Assembly (NCBI GenBank): GCA_030145385.1
Contig: JAQYVU010000012.1
Location: 1 to 64,000, forward strand
Source: Desulfococcaceae bacterium
Lineage (GTDB): Bacteria > Desulfobacterota > Desulfobacteria > Desulfobacterales > Desulfosalsimonadaceae
DNA length: 64,000 nucleotides
Direction: 5' to 3'
The position numbers were made by a program, and so were the translations under genes. Below the pieces are notes generated by a model that had not been told where the DNA came from, searched no databases, and worked only from the letters and a program-made list of their open reading frames with translations. Positions 52,205-61,750 of this stretch are shown here, piece by piece; position 1 is the stretch's first letter, and each line of letters opens with the position of its first letter.

Positions 52205-53923
52205 ATGAAATCAATAAAAAGATATGTGAAAATATCGGCCGCATTATCGGTGCTTTTCTTGTTATTGCCTGCGGCAAATGGCTACAGCCAGAGTAATCTT
52301 TCAAAATCGCCTAAACTGATTCTCCAGATTACGGTCGACCAGTTACGGGGCGACATGCCCGGGTCCGTTTATGACCGGTTGGGTAAAGACGGTTTCCGGT
52401 ATCTGTATGAGAAGGGAATCGTTTATGAAAACGCCCATCACCGTCATGCCAACACTGAAACCGTCGTGGGGCATGCGACGCTGGCCACCGGTGCGGACCC
52501 GGCCGATCACGGCATGATCGGCAATATCTGGTTTGACAGGGAACTCAACCGGGTGGTCTACAACATCGAAGATGACCGGTATTCACTTCTCGGTGAAGGC
52601 GGCGGGGTGGACAAAAACGCTGAGCTGGATCCCACCCAGAAACTGGCCGGAACAGACGGCCGCTCCCCGGCGGCGATGTTGACCACGACATTCAGCGACG
52701 AGCTGGCGTTAAGAACCCACGGCAAAGCAAAAATATTCGGGGTTTCGGTGAAAGACCGTGGGGCTGTCACCATGGCAGGCCACGCGGGCAAAGCGTTCTG
52801 GTTTTCCAAGGCAAAAGGGGAGTTTGTTACAAGCACGTATTATTACGATGCGTATCCCCAGTGGGTAAATGAGTGGAACAAAAAAAAGGTTCCGCTGGCG
52901 TATGCCGATACAAACTGGGATTTGATGTATGACAAATCGACATACATCTACGGCAATTACGATGATATGCCCTATGAAACCAACCTTCCCGGTTACGGCA
53001 TCGTTTTTCCGCATCCGTTTGGCAAGGCGGATGGCAAGCTGTTCACCTCGCTGCTGACCCTCAGTCCCGCAGGAGATGAGTTGTGCCTCAAATTTGCCCG
53101 GGAACTGGTGGTTAAGGAAGAGCTGGGGCAGGATGAGATCACCGACTACCTATCCATCAGTTTTTCTTCCACGGATTATGTCGGGCATATTTTCGGCCCG
53201 TCAAGTTTGGAAAGCGAAGACAATCTGCTGCGTCTCGACAAAACCCTGTCTGAATTATTCGCCTTTATTGATAAACACGTCGGGCTGAAACATACGCTCA
53301 TTGTGCTTTCCGCTGACCATGGCGCGGCGGCAGTCCCGGCCCAGCTGAATGAATTTGGCATTGATGCCCAGTATTTTGTGCCGGACAAACTGGATAAAGA
53401 AAAAGCCATCGAAAACATAAAATCAACATACGGCATCGCCGAGGAGCTTATCTCAGGGTTCAATCATCCCTACGTTTACTTAAATAATGAGATAATACTG
53501 AAACATCAGCTGGATGAGAATGAAGTGGCCCGGGCCATTGCCGAAGAACTCGTGAAATTCAAAGGCGTTGCCTATGCGGTGCCGAGCATTGATCTGGTTG
53601 AAGGAAAAATTCCCGATACCCGGCTGTACCGGCAGATACTTCGCAACTTCAATCCGAAACGCTCCGGCGATATCTATCTGGTTCTCGAACCCCACTGGTT
53701 TGTCAATGATTTTGACGGGTCAAAGGTAGCCAGCACGCATGGTTCCCCCTGGCGGTATGATACGTTTGTTCCCATTATTTTTGTCGGAAACGGTCTGGCT
53801 GCCAAAACGGTTTTCCGGGAAGTCCAGACAGTGGACATTGCATTAACACTTTCAAAATATCTGAAGATAAAAGCCCCTTCCGGCGCAACCGGAGTCCCGT
53901 TAACCGAGGTGCTGGATCAGTAA
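52205..53923 (+). CDS. PafA-like periplasmic alkaline phosphatase/phosphodiesterase
   Basis: A 572-aa exported protein of the nucleotide pyrophosphatase/alkaline phosphatase superfamily. The signal peptide ends near GYSQS. Metal-site pattern ITVDQLRGD (D45), nucleophile region NTETVVGHATLATG with Thr86 at the PafA catalytic position, SVKDRGAVTMAGHAGKAFW with the Lys/Arg pair typical of PafA-type monoesterases, and LSADHGAAAVP. It should release phosphate from monoesters outside the cytoplasm. GGGGAGG precedes the ATG. A C-terminal fragment of a second copy lies at 55952-56251. Confidence 0.87.
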   Translation: MKSIKRYVKISAALSVLFLLLPAANGYSQSNLSKSPKLILQITVDQLRGDMPGSVYDRLGKDGFRYLYEKGIVYENAHHRHANTETVVGHATLATGADPADHGMIGNIWFDRELNRVVYNIEDDRYSLLGEGGGVDKNAELDPTQKLAGTDGRSPAAMLTTTFSDELALRTHGKAKIFGVSVKDRGAVTMAGHAGKAFWFSKAKGEFVTSTYYYDAYPQWVNEWNKKKVPLAYADTNWDLMYDKSTYIYGNYDDMPYETNLPGYGIVFPHPFGKADGKLFTSLLTLSPAGDELCLKFARELVVKEELGQDEITDYLSISFSSTDYVGHIFGPSSLESEDNLLRLDKTLSELFAFIDKHVGLKHTLIVLSADHGAAAVPAQLNEFGIDAQYFVPDKLDKEKAIENIKSTYGIAEELISGFNHPYVYLNNEIILKHQLDENEVARAIAEELVKFKGVAYAVPSIDLVEGKIPDTRLYRQILRNFNPKRSGDIYLVLEPHWFVNDFDGSKVASTHGSPWRYDTFVPIIFVGNGLAAKTVFREVQTVDIALTLSKYLKIKAPSGATGVPLTEVLDQ

Positions 53924-53955
53924 ATAATTAAGAAAACACGTTAGCAGGGGGTGAA

Positions 53956-54756
53956 ATGAGGAAAAGATTACTTGTCATTGCATGGTCACTGTTTTTTGGA
54001 ATTCTGCTGGTGTCCTGTTTGAAACGGGAATCAAGCGGCCCCGGGCCGGAAGCAGCAGGTATTGAAGGCATCCAATGGTATCTGCAGGAAGTGGCTGGTT
54101 CGCAAATATCACCAATGGCAAATAATAAACAGCCGCATATCATGCTGAATTCTGGCCGGAAACAGGCGACAGGATTTTCCGGGTGCAACAATTTCTTTGG
54201 CAGTTACGAACTTGACGGAGCATCACTCAAGTTCGGCCCGGTCGGTTCAACCCGAATGGCCTGTCCGGATCTTGAGATGAGCCTGGAAACCGAGGTTTTT
54301 AAGGCCCTGGAGCATACCCGCACATGGAAAATCCAGGGCGGAGAGCTGCTTTTCTTAAGTGACAACGACGTTCTTGTCCGGTTTTCCCGGGAGAAAATCC
54401 AGGGACTTTTCGGCCCGGTCTGGCAGTGGGTGCAGACCTTGTATAATGACGATCGTAAGGTCGTTCCTGAAAATCCCGCAAACTATACCGTGCAGTTTAA
54501 AGAAGACGGGAAGCTCAGTGTAAAGGGGGACTGCAATCAGAAGGGCGGCGTCTATTCGGTTTCCCCCGGGGAAAAGACTATTTCCATTGAGATCACCCAT
54601 TCCACCATGGCTTTCTGTCCGGAGGGTTCTTTGGAAGATGAATTTGTCAAAGGATTTTCCGCTGCGGTAATTTATTCTTTCAAAGACGGCGATCTCTATA
54701 TTGACCTGAAATTCGATTCCGGGACCATGCGGTTTTCAAAACAGCAGGGAGAATAA
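53956..54756 (+). CDS. Lipoprotein with two META/HslJ-like domains
   Basis: A 266-aa lipoprotein (lipobox LLVSC, Cys21). Residues about 35-145 form a META domain: IQWYLQEVAG, GRKQATGFSGCNNFFGSYEL, LKFGPVGSTRMACP. A second, more divergent copy follows (about 150-265): WQWVQTLYNDDRKVVP, LSVKGDCNQKGGVYSVSPG and SIEITHSTMAFCPEG. META-domain lipoproteins such as HslJ are linked to envelope stress. The gene sits 30 bp after the phosphatase gene. Confidence 0.82.
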   Translation: MRKRLLVIAWSLFFGILLVSCLKRESSGPGPEAAGIEGIQWYLQEVAGSQISPMANNKQPHIMLNSGRKQATGFSGCNNFFGSYELDGASLKFGPVGSTRMACPDLEMSLETEVFKALEHTRTWKIQGGELLFLSDNDVLVRFSREKIQGLFGPVWQWVQTLYNDDRKVVPENPANYTVQFKEDGKLSVKGDCNQKGGVYSVSPGEKTISIEITHSTMAFCPEGSLEDEFVKGFSAAVIYSFKDGDLYIDLKFDSGTMRFSKQQGE

Positions 54757-54788
54757 ATTGCCTGGGGTTTTTTGAGGAAACAATTTTT

Positions 54789-54812
54789 TGTGAAAGCGGC
54801 TTTCAGCCGCGA
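54789..54812 (+). repeat. REP-like half-site
   Basis: TTGTGAAAGCGGCTTTCAGC followed by CGCG, a degenerate copy of the REP-like core at 7123, 37 bp upstream of the S1/P1 nuclease start. Confidence 0.5.
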
Positions 54813-54848
54813 AACTGAAATCACTATTAAGAAATTAAGGAGTCAAAA

Positions 54849-55928
54849 ATGTCGAAAAAACCAACAATCCTTTTAGCAGCAATGGTCTTTAGTGCCTTCA
54901 CTGGCTTTGCTTCGACCGCGCATGCCTGGGATCATCCTTCGCACATGACCTGCGCAGCCATAGCATTCGCTGAAATCGAACGCACGCATCCCGATCTGAT
55001 TGAAAAGATTGGGCTGGTTTTATTGAAGCATCCGGATCCAAGCCCGTTCTGGGTGGCTTCTGGAGATGCAAGGGGCAAGGAACGCGCCCGGCGCATGTTC
55101 ATCGAAGGAGCACGCTGGCCGGACGACAACAAATGGACGATACATGACCGCCCTACCTGGCATACGGCCCGCTGGGCCATTGTCGAAACAGACGCTTCGC
55201 CCGAGACCAAGGCTTTAGCTGCAGCTCGTAAAGGGATGCCTGCAGGACAGGCGATCGAAGCCCTGGTATTGAATTATGCCATGCTGTCGAGTTCTGAAAC
55301 CAATCCTACCGAACGCGCCAGTGCCCTGAGCTGGATACTCCATCTGGTCGGAGATATCCACCAGCCCCTTCATGTCAGTGATCGCTTTTCAAAGCAATTT
55401 CCCGCCGGAAATGCTGCGGGGACGCTTGAGTACGTTGCCGATCCTCTGGGGGACTCGACAATTCCGCTGCACATGCTTTGGGACTCCAATAGCCTGCGGT
55501 CGCAAAAATTGGGTGATATCGACCGTAATGCGCAGGAATTGGTGAAAAAGTATCCGCGCTCTGCTTTCCCTGAGCTGGCCGCGTACAGTGGGCCGGACGT
55601 TTTTGAGAAATGGGCGCGGGAGAGTTACAAGGTGGCGGTAGATTTTGCCTACGGATATGGGATCGAAACAGTCACCGACCCTGATCCGGATCAAACTCCT
55701 GACACGGTGGTAAGGAAAATGGTGAAATTCGCACTCGAAGGGATCTCCCCGGTGGAGGAGGCTCCGGAAGTGCCTGTCGAATACTGGGAGAAATTACAGG
55801 ATGTGGCTCACCGGCGCATTACTTTGGCCGCTTACCGGTTAGCAGATCTTATCATCGTCGCTGCTGATCAGATTGCATCAGAAAGAGCGCTAGCCGGAAG
55901 TGTTTTGAATACCATTGATCAGCATTGA
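54849..55928 (+). CDS. S1/P1-family exported nuclease
   Basis: A 359-aa protein with a signal peptide cleaved after STAHA, leaving the mature N-terminal tryptophan (W27, AWDHPSHM) that coordinates zinc in this family. Further zinc ligands are in FIEGARWPDD, WHTARW and the signature WILHLVGDIHQPLHVSDRF. S1/P1 enzymes degrade single-stranded nucleic acids and release nucleotides, which neighbouring phosphatases could dephosphorylate. TAAGGAG precedes the ATG. Confidence 0.88.
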   Translation: MSKKPTILLAAMVFSAFTGFASTAHAWDHPSHMTCAAIAFAEIERTHPDLIEKIGLVLLKHPDPSPFWVASGDARGKERARRMFIEGARWPDDNKWTIHDRPTWHTARWAIVETDASPETKALAAARKGMPAGQAIEALVLNYAMLSSSETNPTERASALSWILHLVGDIHQPLHVSDRFSKQFPAGNAAGTLEYVADPLGDSTIPLHMLWDSNSLRSQKLGDIDRNAQELVKKYPRSAFPELAAYSGPDVFEKWARESYKVAVDFAYGYGIETVTDPDPDQTPDTVVRKMVKFALEGISPVEEAPEVPVEYWEKLQDVAHRRITLAAYRLADLIIVAADQIASERALAGSVLNTIDQH

Positions 55929-55951
55929 TGCTGGATGCTGCAACGGTTGCA

Positions 55952-56251
55952 CAGCAGCTATTGCGCAATTTTAATCCGAAGCGATCAGGGGATATCTGTC
56001 TGGTTCTCGAACCCCACTGGTTTGTCAACGATTTTGACGGGTCAAAGGTAGCCAGCACGCAAGGTTCCCCTTGGCGGTATGATACCTATGTACCGATCAT
56101 GTTTGCCGGTTGGAACATCTCAGCGAAAACAATTAACCGGCAGGTGGAAACCGTGGATATTGCGCCGACCCTGGCGTTGTTACTGGGTACGAAACTGCCT
56201 TCCGGTTCAGTAGGAAAACCGCTGACGGAAGCTATGTCAAACCTAAATTGA
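55952..56251 (+). pseudogene. C-terminal remnant of a PafA-like phosphatase gene
   Basis: From 55952 the frame reads LLRNFNPKRSGDICLVLEPH and then follows the last ~95 residues of the phosphatase at 52205, including GSPWRYDTYVPIMFAG and VDIAPTLALLLG. The DNA between 55960 and 56080 closely matches 53640-53760. No start, signal peptide or catalytic site remains; an ATG at 55925 overlaps the nuclease stop but adds unrelated residues. It is the end of a lost second copy. Confidence 0.82.
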
Positions 56252-56362
56252 GCGTTCTAAGTTTTGAAATAATTGTTTTAATATTTATTTAAGGATTTTG
56301 ATCTATTTTAAGTTTCAAAATTTAAAGCCCTACGGGATTGCCGATCTCACCGCATCTGCTGC

Positions 56363-56450
56363 GTCAAATGCGCTACCGCATAAACCATTATAGCGGAAAA
56401 GCATTTTTCTTGCATATGCGGCAACCTCGACAATCGCTCAACTTAGGTCA
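56363..56450 (+). repeat. Dispersed repeat, copy 2 of 2
   Basis: Same-strand copy of the repeat at 12508-12600, with one or two small gaps. It ends 25 bp upstream of the DUF1254/DUF1214 gene and could carry its control elements or a hairpin. Confidence 0.8.
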
Positions 56451-56474
56451 AAATAATAAAAAGGAGAAATTAAA

Positions 56475-57503
56475 ATGAAGAAATGGTTTTTGTTAATTAT
56501 GATAATGATTTTTTCAGCTTCTGTGGGCAGCGCCCTTGCCGAAGAAAGCAAGATTGATGTGAATCTCGATAACTTGAGAACCGTGGAAAGCCATATGCAG
56601 TTTGACCGCTATCAAAAGGCCGCTGGCGGCATTAACAAGTTGTATCACTTAAGAGCGGCAGTGGATATTGACAACCAGACCACTATCGCCATGAATCGTG
56701 ATACTCTCTATAGCCTTGCGATTGTGAATCTGAAAAAACCCGTAACCTTAACGATTCCCGAAAACAATGGCAGGTATTTCAGTGTTGAGGTCATTGACGA
56801 GGATCATTATGCCTATGAGGTATATACCAAACCCGGCAAATACACACTCAAAGAAAAGGATGTCGGCACTCAATATGCCGAGTTTGCAGTGCGCGTATTT
56901 ATGAATCCGGATGATCCTGAAGATATGGCTGCCGCGCACGCCCTGCAGGACGGGTTCAAGGTCGAAGGCGGTTCCAGTGAACCATTTGTACTGCCTAATT
57001 ACGACATGGAACGCTATGAAACGCTTTTTAAGATGGTCCAGCAGCTGGTCGCTTTCGCAGGCAAAGATACCATCGGTTCCATGGGCAAACGCGGCGAGGT
57101 CGATTCCCTGAAGCATACCGTTGCAACGATTGCGGGATGGGGACTTTTGCCGCCTGAAAATGCAATGTATCAGGCAGTGCAGCTGAACTTATCCACCGCA
57201 AAGAAATATAAAATCGAAGTACCCGCCGATGTGCCGGTTAACGCGTTCTGGTCGATTTCCATGTACAATGCCCAGGGCTTCTTTCAAAAAAATGACCTGG
57301 ACGCCTACAGTCTGAATAGTGTCACCGCAAAACCCAATGCCGACAAATCGTTTACCATCTACCTGGGCGGGTGCGAAGATGGCCGGGATAACTGTCTGCC
57401 GTTTACCGGAGAAGGATTTTATTATCAGTGGCGGATGTACGAGCCTGGTGAAGCATTCCTGAATGGTGAATACTCATTTAATTTGCCGGAAGAGGTCAAA
57501 TAA
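56475..57503 (+). CDS. DUF1254/DUF1214 exported protein, short form
   Basis: A 342-aa protein with a signal sequence (to SALAEES). Core motifs: TTIAMNRDTLYSLAIVNLKK, YFSVEVIDEDHYAYEVYTK and NAFWSISMYNAQGFFQKND. It is the counterpart of the left-arm lipoprotein at 31388, but with a cleavable signal rather than a lipobox. AAAAGGAG precedes the ATG. Confidence 0.85.
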   Translation: MKKWFLLIMIMIFSASVGSALAEESKIDVNLDNLRTVESHMQFDRYQKAAGGINKLYHLRAAVDIDNQTTIAMNRDTLYSLAIVNLKKPVTLTIPENNGRYFSVEVIDEDHYAYEVYTKPGKYTLKEKDVGTQYAEFAVRVFMNPDDPEDMAAAHALQDGFKVEGGSSEPFVLPNYDMERYETLFKMVQQLVAFAGKDTIGSMGKRGEVDSLKHTVATIAGWGLLPPENAMYQAVQLNLSTAKKYKIEVPADVPVNAFWSISMYNAQGFFQKNDLDAYSLNSVTAKPNADKSFTIYLGGCEDGRDNCLPFTGEGFYYQWRMYEPGEAFLNGEYSFNLPEEVK

Positions 57504-57626
57504 TGACTGCTGTAGGAATCTTTTATAACAACTTCAGTCGTTTATATTAACCTGATTCAAATTTACGATGCCGCTTCCAAAAGAAATGGTATCCTGAATG
57601 TGACCCAAGTGACAAGGAGAACAGGT

Positions 57627-59288
57627 ATGAAAAGAGTGTCCAAACCGCAAACGTTTCTATTTATCTTAGGGGTACTATGCCTCCTGCTTGTATCGTCATC
57701 ATATGCCGAAGCAAAGCAGCCGAACATTCTGCTGGTTATGGTTGACGACATGGGTTGGACCGATGTGGGCTGTTTCGGCAGTGAGATCGATACACCGAAT
57801 ATTGATGCCTTGGCTGAGCAGGGCGTGAAATTTTCAGACTTCCATGTTTCCGTGAGCTGCTCGCCGACCCGCTCGATGCTTTTGTCCGGAACAGACAATC
57901 ATTTGGCTGGTCTTGGCAATATGGGGGAGATGCTTGCGCCCGAGCAACGCGGCAAACCAGGCTATGAAGGTCACTTAAACGACCGGGTTGCATCCCTTGC
58001 CGAAGTCCTTGGCTCCGGCGGGTACCATACTTACATGGCCGGCAAATGGCACCTTGGCCATGATCCTGAATCTTTCCCTTATGCACGTGGGTTTGAGCGG
58101 TCGTTCAGCATGCTTTTCGGCGGGGCCAGCTACTGGAGCGATATGTTCGGAATGCTGGCAGTGCATGAGGAGGTTGCCGAGTATGTTTTAAACGATAAGC
58201 GGCTCAAAGAATTGCCCAAAGACTTTTATGCCACGCGCAGTTTTGCTGATTTTCTAATTGAGTCAATTCGGGCAAACCGGGGCGATGGCAAACCCTTTCT
58301 TGCCTATCTTGCTTTTACCGCACCGCATGACCCGATGCATGTTCCTGAACCGTGGCTCAGCAAATATCGCGGTAAGTATGACGACGGGTACGAGAGGCTC
58401 AAATCACAGCGCGCTTTAGCGGCAAAACAGATGGGGCTGGTTTCCGATAGCGCCCCGATGCCAAAACGATACCATCCGGAAGTCTATGATTGGGTGACGG
58501 CATGGGATTCACTTACCGAGGAACAGCAGGCCATCGAGTCCAGGGGAATGGAAGTCTATGCAGGCATAGTCAACAACATGGATTACCATTTCGGGCGGGT
58601 TGTGAAGTTTCTTAAAGACATCGGCGAATACGATAATACCGTCGTGCTTTTTTTGTCTGATAACGGACCGAATCCCTGGTACAGCGAAGACTATCCCGGC
58701 AACCGAGGCAGCAAATGGTACGCCCAGTTTGACAACAGTATCGATAATATTGGAAACCCCATGTCCCACTATGCGTACGGAATGGGCTGGGGATCTGCCA
58801 GTGCGGGCCCGTTGGATCTTTTTAAAATGACCGTTGCCGAAGGCGGCATCCGCAGTCCGCTGATCATTGCAGGACCGGGTATCCAGAGCGGCCGGCAGGC
58901 TGATTCCTTTGCCTATGTTTGGGACATCATGCCCACGATATTAGATTTTGCCGGTATTCCACGCCCTGAGAAATATAAGGGCCGGCAGTTGGAGAAAATG
59001 ATGGGCAAGACGCTGAAAGGCGTGCTCACCGGATCGACAAAAGCGGTCTACGGCGCAGACGAAGTCGTCTGTGGAGAGATGCAAAACGGCAAGTGGGCAC
59101 GGCAGGGTGATTTCAAAGCAGTTTCAGTTTCACCGCCCTACGGGACAGGGATATGGCACCTTTACAACCTTGCGGATGATCCCGGAGAAACGAAGGATCT
59201 GGCCGGTAAAAAGCCGGAAACGCTGAAGAAACTGCAAGCAGCATGGGATCAATATGCCAAAGATGTCGGTGTTATTTTAACCAAATGA
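57627..59288 (+). CDS. Type I arylsulfatase
   Basis: A 553-aa exported sulfatase. Signal peptide to about SYAEA. Metal motif VMVDDMGWTD (D40, D41) and the formylglycine site CSPTR (Cys78) in SVSCSPTRSMLLSG; later GKWHLGHDPE and SDNGPNPWYS complete the active site. Cys78 must be converted to formylglycine; no maturase gene is in the window. It hydrolyses sulfate esters in the periplasm. CAAGGAG precedes the ATG at 57627. It is followed by a porin gene, possibly for uptake of the desulfated product. Confidence 0.9.
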   Translation: MKRVSKPQTFLFILGVLCLLLVSSSYAEAKQPNILLVMVDDMGWTDVGCFGSEIDTPNIDALAEQGVKFSDFHVSVSCSPTRSMLLSGTDNHLAGLGNMGEMLAPEQRGKPGYEGHLNDRVASLAEVLGSGGYHTYMAGKWHLGHDPESFPYARGFERSFSMLFGGASYWSDMFGMLAVHEEVAEYVLNDKRLKELPKDFYATRSFADFLIESIRANRGDGKPFLAYLAFTAPHDPMHVPEPWLSKYRGKYDDGYERLKSQRALAAKQMGLVSDSAPMPKRYHPEVYDWVTAWDSLTEEQQAIESRGMEVYAGIVNNMDYHFGRVVKFLKDIGEYDNTVVLFLSDNGPNPWYSEDYPGNRGSKWYAQFDNSIDNIGNPMSHYAYGMGWGSASAGPLDLFKMTVAEGGIRSPLIIAGPGIQSGRQADSFAYVWDIMPTILDFAGIPRPEKYKGRQLEKMMGKTLKGVLTGSTKAVYGADEVVCGEMQNGKWARQGDFKAVSVSPPYGTGIWHLYNLADDPGETKDLAGKKPETLKKLQAAWDQYAKDVGVILTK

Positions 59289-59334
59289 TGGGCATCGTGG
59301 ATATGAATTAATCATTAATTGTAAGGAATGAGCG

Positions 59335-60681
59335 ATGCGTAATCGTTTTTTACCGGAGTATAAGTATCTTAAGTGGCTTGGTGCCGTATTAATAGCAGTT
59401 CTGTTTGTTCCCTCTCAGGTTTATGCCGGCAGCACAACAAGCATAACGAGCAAACCGCTGGAAAACTTTGAATCCGGCAATACCGCCTTGAGTGAACAAG
59501 AACAAGATTTACGGATAAACAACCCCGGGTCCATTGTTAAGCGGTTGGAAGAAGACGCGGTAAAAAAGGATTACTTCTTTCAGTTTCCCGGTATCTCAGG
59601 GGCTTTAAAACCCTGGTATGACATGAAGGCTGACCTTGATGAGAAGTACGGATTTAAGTTCGGCATCTCCTATGCTGCCATTTACAATAAGGCGAGTGAT
59701 AATTTCGGGCCGGAGGATGATGCGGCAAGCTCAGACCTTGACATCAGCGGCACCTGGGTCTTTCACGGCCGTGAAACGGATTCACCGACAATGCTTGGTT
59801 TTGATTTTTTCTGGCGGGACACCCTGGGCACCGACATTCCGCCCCAGAGGTTGTTCACGCAGTTCGGAGCACTCTACTCAACCGCCGCACCTTATGGGGA
59901 AGAGGACCCGTGTGTCGGAGAATTCTGGATACAGCAGAAATTCAAGAATGTATTCGGGTTTCGCGTGGGACAGATCTTTCCCATTACAGCGTATGACTTC
60001 TTTCCCTTCAAGAACTTCCGGACAGATTTCATCGATTTTAATCAGGTCACCAACAATGCGATCCCTTTGCCCGGCAACGGGTTCGGCGCGTTTGTCATGT
60101 ACCGGCCTGCTTCCAGGATCATGCTTCGTCTCGGTGCCCATGACGCAAACGCAAATGTTCAGAAATCCGGTTTCGATACCTATGACGGCGAACTCTTTTC
60201 AATTTTCGAGCTCGGTTTTGACACAGGCTTGCTGCCGCGTAAACCCGGAGGGCCGCCGCAAGGTCACTTTCATGTTTCGCTCTGGCACCAGGACGAGAGG
60301 GAAGACGCTGGCATTGAAGACGGCTGGGGCATCGCCGGATCGGCAGTTCAGCGGTTCGGACGTTTTACGCCTTTCGTGCGCTATGGTTACGCGGACGGCG
60401 GTAAAAATGGCCCGGCGCCTGTCAGGCACATGGCAAACGTGGGCCTGGTCATAGATGAAATTTTCGGACAGGCCAATGACCGCATCGGAATCGGCTGCAC
60501 CTGGTCCGATCCGGCAGATCGGGCACTGGACGACCAGAGTATGATCGATGCCTACTATCGCGTACAGGTGACGCCGGAGATCCAGGTCGGCCCGACGTTC
60601 CAGGTCATCTTTGATCCGGTGCGCAACCCGGATGAAGATACGATTTTCATCGGTGGAATCCGCGCTCGAATTGCATTATAG
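59335..60681 (+). CDS. OprB-like carbohydrate-selective porin
   Basis: A 448-aa outer-membrane protein with a signal sequence (to VYAGS). The barrel pattern follows the OprB family: KYGFKFGISYAAIYNKASDN, TWVFHGRETDSPTMLGFDFF, GEFWIQQKFKNVFGFRVGQI, GHFHVSLWHQDERED and a C-terminal FIGGIRARIAL. OprB porins admit sugars, so with the sulfatase it may serve uptake of sulfated saccharides (inference). TAAGGA precedes the ATG. Confidence 0.85.
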   Translation: MRNRFLPEYKYLKWLGAVLIAVLFVPSQVYAGSTTSITSKPLENFESGNTALSEQEQDLRINNPGSIVKRLEEDAVKKDYFFQFPGISGALKPWYDMKADLDEKYGFKFGISYAAIYNKASDNFGPEDDAASSDLDISGTWVFHGRETDSPTMLGFDFFWRDTLGTDIPPQRLFTQFGALYSTAAPYGEEDPCVGEFWIQQKFKNVFGFRVGQIFPITAYDFFPFKNFRTDFIDFNQVTNNAIPLPGNGFGAFVMYRPASRIMLRLGAHDANANVQKSGFDTYDGELFSIFELGFDTGLLPRKPGGPPQGHFHVSLWHQDEREDAGIEDGWGIAGSAVQRFGRFTPFVRYGYADGGKNGPAPVRHMANVGLVIDEIFGQANDRIGIGCTWSDPADRALDDQSMIDAYYRVQVTPEIQVGPTFQVIFDPVRNPDEDTIFIGGIRARIAL

Positions 60682-60766
60682 AACCAAAGTGAAGAATCAA
60701 GCTCAGTCAATGATACCAGTAATGGATGGAAGAACCTGATTCTAAAATCATAATAAGGAGTAAAAA

Positions 60767-61624
60767 ATGTTTAAAAGAATTCGAATTCTGATCGTGTTTT
60801 TAATAATTGCTTGTATGTTTGTGCTCCCGGGCCTGACATTGGCATACAAGGGAGACGGTGTTGTGGAATCCGGTGAAAACACTGATGAAGAGTTGAGAAA
60901 AGCGTCTCAGAACCCCATGGCGGATCTGATCAGTTTTCCGATTCAGAACAATACCAATTTTAAATACGGTCCCTTTGAAAAAACTCAGAATATCACGAAT
61001 ATCCAGCCGGTGATTCCATTCTCCCTGAATGAGGAGTGGAATCTGATAACACGCACCATCATGCCGCTGATCAATCAGCCGGGATTTGTATCCGGCCAGG
61101 ACAGCAAGTTCGGGCTGGGTGATATTAATTTAGCTCTGTTTGTCGGGCCCAAAGAGCCGGGAGAAGTTATCTGGGGCGCCGGGCCTATCTTCATGCTGCC
61201 CACTGCAACGGATGACCGGCTGGGCAGTAAAAAATGGGGGGCCGGGCCTGCGGCAGTAGTCCTTAAGATGGGTAAGCTGTGGGTCTATGGTGTACTGGCT
61301 CAGAATATCTGGTCGTTTGCCGGGGACTCCGACCGGGCTGATGTCAACCAGATGCTGGTTCAGTATTTTGTTAACTATAATTTGCCGGACGGATGGTATC
61401 TGTCTTCCGCTCCTGTCATCACAGCCAACTGGGAAGCGGACAGCGACAACCGCTGGACGGTTCCTTTTGGCGGCGGGATCGGCAGGCTGATCTTTCTAGG
61501 CAAACTACCGTTGAATTTGCAGGTCACGGCTTTCTATAATGTTGTGAAACCGGATGATATCGGACCTCGCTGGACGTTGCGTTGTCAAATACAAACGCTT
61601 CTGCCAAAAAATATGTTTCAATAG
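60767..61624 (+). CDS. Outer membrane protein of the MetA/phenol-degradation-like barrel type, copy 2
   Basis: A 285-aa paralogue of the protein at 28790 with near-identical sequence over most of its length (IQNNTNFKYGPFEKTQNITN, FGLGDINLALFVGPKEPGEV). Signal sequence to about LAYKGD. AAGGAG precedes the ATG. As in the left arm, the next gene encodes a SlyB-like lipoprotein. Confidence 0.76.
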   Translation: MFKRIRILIVFLIIACMFVLPGLTLAYKGDGVVESGENTDEELRKASQNPMADLISFPIQNNTNFKYGPFEKTQNITNIQPVIPFSLNEEWNLITRTIMPLINQPGFVSGQDSKFGLGDINLALFVGPKEPGEVIWGAGPIFMLPTATDDRLGSKKWGAGPAAVVLKMGKLWVYGVLAQNIWSFAGDSDRADVNQMLVQYFVNYNLPDGWYLSSAPVITANWEADSDNRWTVPFGGGIGRLIFLGKLPLNLQVTAFYNVVKPDDIGPRWTLRCQIQTLLPKNMFQ

Positions 61625-61750
61625 CTTTTGAACTATGAAGATGACTATCTCCTTTTTCGAGAATGACGGCGGAGATACGGCACTTATTATGTTTAATTGC
61701 TTCTTTAATAACAAGAAAACGAACTGAAAAATAAAAGGAGGGTTTAAAAA

